This document shows, piece by piece, positions 33,200 through 39,404 of a stretch of 39,404 bases of DNA; the first letter of the stretch is position 1; each line of letters opens with the position of its first letter. The notes under the pieces were generated by a model. That model saw only the letters and a program-made list of their open reading frames with translations. It was not told the DNA's origin and made no database searches. Origin of the DNA: a bacterium (GTDB taxonomy: Bacteria > Bacteroidota > Bacteroidia > Cytophagales > Cyclobacteriaceae); NCBI GenBank assembly GCA_024743255.1, contig JANSWY010000041.1, forward strand, positions 1-39,404. The letters run 5' to 3'. Position numbers and translations under genes: made by a program.

Positions 33200-36100
33200 A
33201 TGACCGAATCTATACTAAACGCCATAGTCCACCTTTTTGCAATAATTGAAAGTGCGAAAGAAGATACAGATGTTGTGGATTCTGGTGAATTAGTGATTCG
33301 GCCTTACCTCCAAAAAAACCTCAACAACAATCAGCTTACTTCAGAATACATTAATCTGTTTAATGATTATCTCAACTTTTATAAAGTCCAACCTTCATCT
33401 AATGACGAAGATGATATTCATATAGATGGTACAAGTATCCTTCAGATAGCTAAGATCTGTAATCAGCTAAATAAGGAGCTGCATCTTTTAGAACGGCTTA
33501 TTGTGTTCATGCAGCTGATGGAATTAATCATTTCCGATAAGAAGATTGCTCAAAAAGAAGAGGAGTTTGCTTCACTGGTTGCCCTTAATTTCAATCTGCA
33601 ACAAGAGGATGTTAACAACCTAAAAAGTTTCATTATTAGCTCTGATCCCAATAAGGTTGATAAGGACAAAGTACTGATCATTGACAATAAAATGACAGAG
33701 TGGCCTGGGGAAATGGCTTGGATTATGCGCAAGAAGAAATCCAAGGACCAGCCTCGTCATATTTTTGTTGAAAATCTTTTTGGTCGCATTTTGGTACTTC
33801 GTCTGGAGAGTGTGGGTGAATTCATTTTTCGGTATGATGGACCACTTAATTTGTATCTTGAAGGAGTCAAAATAATTCCTTCAAAAGCCTACATCCTAAA
33901 ACCTGGTTCTATCATTAAAGGACCAAATATTAAATCGATTTATGAGTCGGAGATTACTAAGAAATTTATAGAGGACCAGACAAGTCGAAGAGTAGTTCTT
34001 ACCGGAGAAAATGTGGAGTTTAGTTTCAAAACAGGTAGTAACGGTCTGAAGGAATTCTCATTTTCTGAAGATTCCGGACGATTGGTAGGTATCATGGGTG
34101 GGAGTGGTACTGGTAAGAGTACCCTGATGAATATCCTCAACGGGAAGTTGGATTACAACAGTGGGAGAATACACATAAACGGATTTCCTTTGGAGCAAGC
34201 TTCTAAGGAGGGAGTTATTGGATATGTCCCTCAGGATGATTTGCTATTTGAGGAATTGACGGTTTACCAAAACCTTTATTTCAATGCCAAAACGTGCTTC
34301 AGTGACTTCTCAGATAGTTTGATTGAGAAAACTGTTAACAAGGTTCTTGATGATTTGGACCTTGAGGAGACTAAAGATTTAAAGGTTGGAAACCCGCTCA
34401 ACAAGACCATATCCGGCGGACAAAGAAAGCGTCTGAACATAGCACTAGAGCTCATGAGGGAACCGTCCATACTTTTTGTAGATGAGCCTACCTCCGGACT
34501 TTCATCCATGGACTCTGAGAAAATGATGCGTCTTTTGAAGGATTTGTCTGGGAAAGGAAAATTAGTTGTAGCCATTATTCACCAGCCTTCTTCGGAAATA
34601 TTTAAGCTGTTTGATAGCCTTTGGATCCTTGATAAAGGAGGGTATCCGATATATAATGGCAATCCAATTGATGCTGTAGTGTATTTCAAATCAATGAATG
34701 CACATGTAAATGCGGCTGAAAGTGAGTGTCCCAGATGTGGTAATGTCATTCCAGAACAGGTACTGCAAATCATTGAAGCTAAAGAAATTAATGACGAAGG
34801 TAGACGAACCAAGAAAAGGCGAGTTAGTCCTCAAACCTGGCATGATCGGTATAAGGAGAATATTCTTCCTAAGCTGGATAAGTTGAAGTACGAAACTACT
34901 TTACCTCCATCTAACTTTAGAATCCCTTCTACCTGGGAGCAGTTTAAGATATTTAGTAAAAGGAATTTCCTTTCCAAGATATCAAACAGGCAATACGTAT
35001 TGATCAATTTGCTGGAAGCACCAGTTCTGGCATTTATTCTGGGGTATTTTTCTAAGTATTCACCTGAGGAGAGTTATGCTTTTTCGGAGAATATCAATCT
35101 GCCTGTGTATTTATTCATGTCTATTGTAGTGTCTCTTTTCATGGGGCTCACTGTGAGTGCACAGGAGATTTACAAGGATCGCCAAATATTAGAAAGAGAG
35201 TCATTTCTTAACCTCTCACGATCCAGTTATATCAATTCTAAAATGGCTTATTTGTTTTTGCTTTCGGCTATACAAACTTTGTCATTTGTGTTGATTGGAA
35301 ATTATATACTAGAGATACATGGAATGACCATTTACTATTGGGTTATCTTATTCTCAGTGTCTTGTTTTGCTAATCTTGTAGGACTGAATATTTCTTCAGC
35401 CCTCAATTCTGTCATTACAATATATATTCTAATTCCGTTTATACTAGTTCCGCAGTTATTACTTGGTGGAGCTATGATTAAGTTTGATGAGCTACATCAT
35501 TCCATAACCAACCAGAAGAATGTGCCAATTGTAGGTGATTTGATGGCTTCCAGATGGGCTTATGAGGCGCTGGCTGTAGCTCAATTCAGATATAATGATT
35601 ACGACAAGTACTTCTTTGATGTAAATCAGGAGATCAGTGTTAATTCGACATATCGATCTTTTATAGTGCCTGAGATGATCTCAATAAACAGAGAGTTATT
35701 GGCCGATAGCACCAATTGGTCAAATTCCGGTAAATCTTTGAGAATATTATCCAATGGTATTAAATATCTCAATAGTGAGTTTGAATACAGGAGTTTTGTC
35801 AGTCTGGAAGAGCTAACACCAGATTACTATAATAGAATAATTGGTCAACAATTAGAGTCATACCTACAAAATGCGAAGGAACATTTCTCCAAAAGATACC
35901 TGAATGCTCAGAAGAATCGCGATAAAGAGTATAACAGGTTGAAAGACGAGATTGGGAAAGATAAGCTGAAAAGATTGGAGAAAAGATACCACAATGAGTT
36001 CCTGGCCGATTTATTAAGAAATCGGAATAATCTAAATATGGTTTATCGCGGGAAAGACCAACTGATTCAAAAGAAGGATCCGATCTATATGATGCCATAT

Positions 36101-36391
36101 TCCCGAATTGGGAGAGCTCATTTTTATGCTCCTAATAAGGTAATTGGAAGTACAGAAATTTCTACTTTTTACTTCAATGTAGCATTCATCTGGATCATGA
36201 CTCTGGTGTTGTACTTTACACTGCTCCACAATACCTTGAAAAAGGTAATTGGATTCTTTGAATCTCCAGGAGGTGATGTAAATACCAGAACAAGGTGGAG
36301 TAAGTTTTGGCATGTGATTCTGGTCCTGCTTACAAGACCAAGAATACGTAAAAGGCTAAAAAATACTTCAGGTCAACAGGTAACAGCATAA
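33200..36391 (+). CDS. ABCG-like ABC transporter (ATPase-permease fusion) with N-terminal TerB-like and FHA-like regions
   Basis: 1063 residues. An N-terminal helical region (about 70-150, IVFMQLMELIISDKKIAQKEEEFASLVALNF) resembles TerB-like domains. A beta-rich segment (about 180-250, LNLYLEGVKIIPSKAYILKPGSIIKG) looks FHA-like. The nucleotide-binding domain has Walker A GGSGTGKS (300-307), signature SGGQRKR at about 405, and Walker B ending in Asp428-Glu429 (ILFVDEPTSG). A Cys pair (CPRCG) follows. The permease half begins at about 610 with five closely spaced helices. A long extracytoplasmic insert (about 785-985) precedes the last helix (FIWIMTLVLYFTLL). NBD-before-TMD order is that of ABCG/White-type half-transporters. 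The substrate is unknown. ATG start. Confidence 0.87.
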   Translation: MTESILNAIVHLFAIIESAKEDTDVVDSGELVIRPYLQKNLNNNQLTSEYINLFNDYLNFYKVQPSSNDEDDIHIDGTSILQIAKICNQLNKELHLLERLIVFMQLMELIISDKKIAQKEEEFASLVALNFNLQQEDVNNLKSFIISSDPNKVDKDKVLIIDNKMTEWPGEMAWIMRKKKSKDQPRHIFVENLFGRILVLRLESVGEFIFRYDGPLNLYLEGVKIIPSKAYILKPGSIIKGPNIKSIYESEITKKFIEDQTSRRVVLTGENVEFSFKTGSNGLKEFSFSEDSGRLVGIMGGSGTGKSTLMNILNGKLDYNSGRIHINGFPLEQASKEGVIGYVPQDDLLFEELTVYQNLYFNAKTCFSDFSDSLIEKTVNKVLDDLDLEETKDLKVGNPLNKTISGGQRKRLNIALELMREPSILFVDEPTSGLSSMDSEKMMRLLKDLSGKGKLVVAIIHQPSSEIFKLFDSLWILDKGGYPIYNGNPIDAVVYFKSMNAHVNAAESECPRCGNVIPEQVLQIIEAKEINDEGRRTKKRRVSPQTWHDRYKENILPKLDKLKYETTLPPSNFRIPSTWEQFKIFSKRNFLSKISNRQYVLINLLEAPVLAFILGYFSKYSPEESYAFSENINLPVYLFMSIVVSLFMGLTVSAQEIYKDRQILERESFLNLSRSSYINSKMAYLFLLSAIQTLSFVLIGNYILEIHGMTIYYWVILFSVSCFANLVGLNISSALNSVITIYILIPFILVPQLLLGGAMIKFDELHHSITNQKNVPIVGDLMASRWAYEALAVAQFRYNDYDKYFFDVNQEISVNSTYRSFIVPEMISINRELLADSTNWSNSGKSLRILSNGIKYLNSEFEYRSFVSLEELTPDYYNRIIGQQLESYLQNAKEHFSKRYLNAQKNRDKEYNRLKDEIGKDKLKRLEKRYHNEFLADLLRNRNNLNMVYRGKDQLIQKKDPIYMMPYSRIGRAHFYAPNKVIGSTEISTFYFNVAFIWIMTLVLYFTLLHNTLKKVIGFFESPGGDVNTRTRWSKFWHVILVLLTRPRIRKRLKNTSGQQVTA

Positions 36392-36491
36392 TCACTGCTG
36401 GAAGTATGCAACCATTGATGCAGAATAATAGTCATTCTAAAAATGCTAATTAACCGATTTTGGGTATATTCCTGATGAAATCCTTTTTGAT

Positions 36492-37760
36492 ATGAGTGAA
36501 AATGATTCCAGAATTCCTAAGTGGCTTAGGGATACACAAATAAGAAGTTGGGAACCGGAGATTCTTCTTTCCGGAATTGTATTGTTCGGACTTTTTAGAG
36601 TTCCTGGACTACTGGATAATTTTTTATGGTACGTGAAGAATAATATCAGTGCCACGGAGGATTGGGATAACTTTGTGAGTTTCATGAAGGTTGCTGTCTA
36701 CTGGCTAATTACAGGATTGTTTCTGCACTTGATTGCCAGAGGACTATGGATTGGATTAGTAGGTTTAAGTTATGTCTTTCCAAAAGGTGTAAATAAAGAA
36801 AAACTTGCCTTCAAATATGGCTTTAAGAATACCATTCTGAGAATTCCTTTTCCAGTTGATAGCATTGAAAGGTTAGAAAGGCTTTGTAGTTCTCTCTTTT
36901 CAATTGCCTTCATGTTATTTATGTCAATAATTGGTGCATACCTCTACATCTTTGTAGTGTTGTTTGTTCCAATTATTATATTCACTCTAATTAGTGATTA
37001 CACAGTATACAACCAACCGGAATGGTTTGATTATTATCTTATGACAGTCCTGGTGATTTCAGGTATTTATTTACTTGATTTTGTGACCTCAGGGCTGCTG
37101 AAAAGAATTCCGATATTTTCGAAGTATTATTATCCAGTCCATAAAGTCATAAGTACACTGACTTTATCGCCAATTTACCGTCCTATTTATTACTCTTTGG
37201 TTTCCAATTTTAATAGGTGGTGGATTTCTTTATTCTACTTAATATTCTTTGTTAGCACCATTGCAATGGCTATGAAGATGAATTCATCCAGCGGTCAGGT
37301 GGATAATTGGACGAATATAGAATTGTATTCAAGAAGAACGAGCTTAAATGTTTTTAGTGGTTACTATGAAGATCGAAATGTTGAATATTCCTCTTTCAAC
37401 GTTCAGATACCTTCGGATGTGATAGAAACCAATGTTCTAAGGGTTTTTATCAACATTAATATGAATTATCATGACATGATAAAAGAAGCTTGTCAATATG
37501 ATTCACTGTCTGAAGTGATTAGAAATGTTGATAGTCTTAAACTAACCTGTGTAACGGATTACTACCATTTATTCCTAAATGATTCGTTAGTTACAGACTA
37601 CCAAATGAAGTTTCATGATAACCAAAGAACCAGCCAAAAAGGGGTTTTGTGTTACCTCGACATAAGAAATCTTGATATGGGATATCAGGAATTAAAGTTA
37701 ACTCGACCAGATACTTCACGGGTTATTTCCAGGGTTCCGTTCTATCGTGTTAAGGATTAA
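36492..37760 (+). CDS. Multi-pass membrane protein of unknown function
   Basis: 422 residues. About five membrane helices (roughly 24-44, 66-90, 135-165, 183-205 and 243-265) are followed by a soluble C-terminal domain of 155 residues (VDNWTNIELYSRRTSLNVFSGYYEDRNVEYSSFNVQIPSD...). An N-terminal amphipathic start (MSENDSRIPKWLRDTQIRSWEPEILLSG) precedes helix 1. I recognise the SWEPEILLSG start as recurring in hypothetical proteins of this phylum but not a function. It lies 100 bp after the ABC transporter on the same strand, so joint expression is possible. The soluble domain is probably periplasmic, by helix count. Confidence 0.75.
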   Translation: MSENDSRIPKWLRDTQIRSWEPEILLSGIVLFGLFRVPGLLDNFLWYVKNNISATEDWDNFVSFMKVAVYWLITGLFLHLIARGLWIGLVGLSYVFPKGVNKEKLAFKYGFKNTILRIPFPVDSIERLERLCSSLFSIAFMLFMSIIGAYLYIFVVLFVPIIIFTLISDYTVYNQPEWFDYYLMTVLVISGIYLLDFVTSGLLKRIPIFSKYYYPVHKVISTLTLSPIYRPIYYSLVSNFNRWWISLFYLIFFVSTIAMAMKMNSSSGQVDNWTNIELYSRRTSLNVFSGYYEDRNVEYSSFNVQIPSDVIETNVLRVFININMNYHDMIKEACQYDSLSEVIRNVDSLKLTCVTDYYHLFLNDSLVTDYQMKFHDNQRTSQKGVLCYLDIRNLDMGYQELKLTRPDTSRVISRVPFYRVKD

Positions 37761-37763
37761 TTA

Positions 37764-37783
37764 ACATCAAAAAATTTTGATGT
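37764..37783. promoter_or_regulatory. 9-bp palindrome over the -33 element of the MATE promoter
   Basis: ACATCAAAA (37764-37772), two bases, and TTTTGATGT (37775-37783) form a perfect dyad. The -33 TTTG (37776-37779) is inside it, so a bound protein would block or recruit polymerase. Confidence 0.5.
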
Positions 37784-37805
37784 CTGAAAAATAGCAGTAC
37801 ATTTG
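37776..37805 (+). promoter_or_regulatory. Consensus Bacteroidota promoter of the MATE gene
   Basis: TTTG (37776-37779), an 18-nt spacer, and TACATTTG (37798-37805). Both boxes match the phylum consensus exactly. Transcription should start near 37811, at the first base of the foldable leader. Confidence 0.75.
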
Positions 37806-37810
37806 CGTCA

Positions 37811-37930
37811 TTATGATAGATATAATAGAAATAGCGCTCTTCAGCACCAATGGCTAATACGTCCCAGTATTAGGTCCATTTTCTATCAGTTATTTCATTT
37901 TATTTTTTTACCATTTACGATTTATCATAA
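37811..37930 (+). ncRNA. Structured 5' leader of the MATE gene, candidate riboswitch
   Basis: The outer stem is TGATAGA (37814-37820) with TCTATCA (37882-37888). The inner long stem-loop is AATGG-CTAATAC (37849-37860) with GTATTAG (37867-37873) and CCATT (37876-37880); its loop is GTCCCA and a 2-nt bulge interrupts it. An alternative pairing is TTATGATA (37811-37818) with TATCATAA (37923-37930), which reaches the A of the start codon and cannot coexist with the outer stem. This is the architecture of a translational switch. The sequence does not match purine, guanidine, preQ1, TPP or c-di-GMP aptamers as I know them. Ligand unknown; no covariation data. Confidence 0.5.
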
Positions 37931-39336
37931 TGATTCATATTATATCATATATTAAAAAATTATTCATCTACTTCTTTCAAGCAATTTTTGGTGTTGAAAA
38001 AGAGTATACCACGGGAAGCATCAATAAGGCGATTTTTATGCTATCAATACCCATGATAGTGGAAATGTCTTTTGAGTCTTTGTTTGCTGTGATTGACATA
38101 TTTTTTGTTAGCCAGGTCAGTGTCAACGCTGTTGCTACTGTTGGTTTAACAGAATCTGTCATGATGATAATCTATTCGATAGCAATAGGTTTGAGTATGG
38201 CTACCACTGCAATAGTTGCTAGAAGGGTAGGTGAGAAAAACATTCAAAGAGCGTCAGATGCAGCATTTCAGTCCATTTTAATAGGAGTGTCTTTTGCTGC
38301 TGTTCTTGGTACAATTGGATTTTTCTTTGCGGAAGACATTTTAAGATTAATGGGAGGCGAAGAGGATTTAATTGCGGAAGGGAGTTGGTATACAAAAATT
38401 ATGTTTGCCGGCAATGTGAGTATTCTATTACTATTTTTAATTAACGCAATTTTTAGAGGAGCAGGGGATGCCAACATGGCCATGGCGGCCTTAATTATTT
38501 CCAATGTTCTCAATATAATTTTAGACCCACTATTGATCTTTGGTATTGGTCCGTTTCCAGAAATGGGTGTAGCTGGAGCAGCTATTGCTACAACCATTGG
38601 TAGATCAGTCGGAGTTCTGTTTCAGTTCTTTATACTGTTCTTCGGAGGTTCAATAATTCGATTAACAATTAAGAATGTTGTTATCCGAGTTAAGACTGTA
38701 GTGGAAATATTGAGAATCGCTTTTGGTGGTGTTTTCCAGTTTTTAGTTGAGTCTTTAAGTTGGATGTTTCTCATCAGGATTATATCAATTTTTGGTGCTT
38801 CTGCATTGGCAGGATATACTGTTGCATTCAGAATAATTGTATTTACAATACTTCCAAGTTGGGGTATGAGTAATGCAGCGGCCACTTTGGTTGGGCAAAA
38901 CCTGGGTGCCGGAAAGCCTGAAAGAGCTGAAGCATCCGTATGGAAAACAGCTCTTTACAATATGGTATTCCTTGGGTTGGTGTCAATAGTATTCTATTTG
39001 TATGCCGATTTCTTTGTAGGAATATTTACTGAGGATCCGGAAGTTGTGAGGTATGCTGTGTTAGGGCTCAAAGTGATATGCCTTGGATACATATTCTTTG
39101 CTTATGGAATGGTCATTAGTCAATCATTTAATGGTGCTGGTGATACTATGACTCCATTAATAATCAATATTGTATGTTTTTGGGTAATCCAAATTCCAAT
39201 GGCCTATTTCTTGTCGGTTTATACGAACCTTGAAGTTCTTGGGACATTAGCGACAATAGCAATTTGCCACTCTATTCACGCAATAATTAGTGTTGTGATT
39301 TTCAGGAGAGGTAAGTGGAAGTCTACTGCAGTATAA
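37930..39336 (+). CDS. MATE-family efflux transporter
   Basis: 468 residues, with 12 predicted membrane helices in two homologous bundles, normal for the family. MATE proteins export cationic drugs, dyes or metabolites in exchange for Na+ or H+. The first repeat opens GSINKAIFMLSIPMIVEMSFESLFAVIDIFFVSQVSVNAVATVGL and contains VARRVGEKNIQRASDAA. The second repeat carries GYTVAFRI and NAAATLVGQNLGAGKPERAEASVWK, the latter being the most conserved MATE signature; SQSFNGAGDTMTPLIINI is also typical. The ATG is preceded by a 119-nt leader that can fold and occlude the start. A terminator follows. The substrate cannot be read from the sequence; the leader implies it is regulated by a small molecule or stress signal (inference). 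Confidence 0.94.
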   Translation: MIHIISYIKKLFIYFFQAIFGVEKEYTTGSINKAIFMLSIPMIVEMSFESLFAVIDIFFVSQVSVNAVATVGLTESVMMIIYSIAIGLSMATTAIVARRVGEKNIQRASDAAFQSILIGVSFAAVLGTIGFFFAEDILRLMGGEEDLIAEGSWYTKIMFAGNVSILLLFLINAIFRGAGDANMAMAALIISNVLNIILDPLLIFGIGPFPEMGVAGAAIATTIGRSVGVLFQFFILFFGGSIIRLTIKNVVIRVKTVVEILRIAFGGVFQFLVESLSWMFLIRIISIFGASALAGYTVAFRIIVFTILPSWGMSNAAATLVGQNLGAGKPERAEASVWKTALYNMVFLGLVSIVFYLYADFFVGIFTEDPEVVRYAVLGLKVICLGYIFFAYGMVISQSFNGAGDTMTPLIINIVCFWVIQIPMAYFLSVYTNLEVLGTLATIAICHSIHAIISVVIFRRGKWKSTAV

Positions 39337-39352
39337 TAATCTATCATATAAT

Positions 39353-39386
39353 GGGTTTGGGTGGAGCGCTCCCAAACCCTATTTTG
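39353..39386 (+). terminator. Rho-independent terminator of the MATE gene
   Basis: A perfect 9-bp stem GGGTTTGGG (39353-39361) with CCCAAACCC (39371-39379), then TATTTTG. Confidence 0.75.
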
Positions 39387-39404
39387 AAATCTCATAAAGA
39401 GATA

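Noticed and set aside
37811-37930. Purine riboswitch
   Set aside because: A TATAAT-like stretch follows the outer stem as in purine aptamers, but the conserved junction between the second and third helices (UUUCUAC) and the loop-loop sequences are absent.

Overview
The window looks like chromosomal DNA from an AT-rich Bacteroidota bacterium, most likely a marine Cytophagales-type organism. The evidence is a C-terminal type IX secretion sorting domain (31548-32036), many signal peptides ending in a Gln that follows Ala or Ser, several lipoproteins, promoters of the Bacteroidota form (TTTG at -33 and TAnnTTTG at -7), and start codons that mostly lack a strong Shine-Dalgarno sequence. No tRNA, rRNA, CRISPR array, transposase or phage gene is visible. 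The taxonomic placement is inference.

Layout. 1-1673 is the C-terminal part of an M1 aminopeptidase of the permease-fused kind, cut by the window edge, followed by a small outer-membrane-type protein. 2529-4137 holds four small paralogous genes in tandem, separated by unusually long spacers. 4381-6151 holds an OsmC protein, a cold-shock protein, a small conserved protein and a lipoprotein. 6153-9266 is a very large secreted VPS10/BNR propeller protein. 9414-14380 is a rightward run of two alpha/beta hydrolases, a nitrilase-family amidase, adenine deaminase and two small membrane proteins. 14427-15765 is a Crp/Fnr-type regulator followed by a metallo-beta-lactamase-fold hydrolase with a 10-bp inverted repeat over its start codon.

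16476-21960 is a two-gene exported module: a TPR-CHAT (caspase-like) protein with a C-terminal propeller, and a second exported propeller protein 7 bp downstream. It is bracketed by dispersed repeats R1 and R2. 22385-27638 carries cystathionine gamma-synthase/lyase, an MscS-type channel and an M3 oligopeptidase. It is bracketed by R2 and an inverted copy, R3, and a 41-bp tandem repeat lies between the first two genes. 28015-32036 is a surface and secretion region: a GH5 lipoprotein, an orphan carboxypeptidase-regulatory-like protein, a fibre-like protein and a T9SS cargo protein. 32317-39336 holds a lipoprotein, an ABCG-like ABC half-transporter, a membrane protein and a MATE transporter.

The strongest candidates for undescribed biology are (i) the leader of the MATE gene, where a consensus promoter fires into a foldable RNA whose 5' arm can pair either with a distal arm or with the start-codon region, (ii) the four-member small-protein family, (iii) the exported CHAT/propeller pair, and (iv) the 41-bp repeat array, whose hairpin arms covary between units. 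All functional statements come from reading the sequence; no database search was run.
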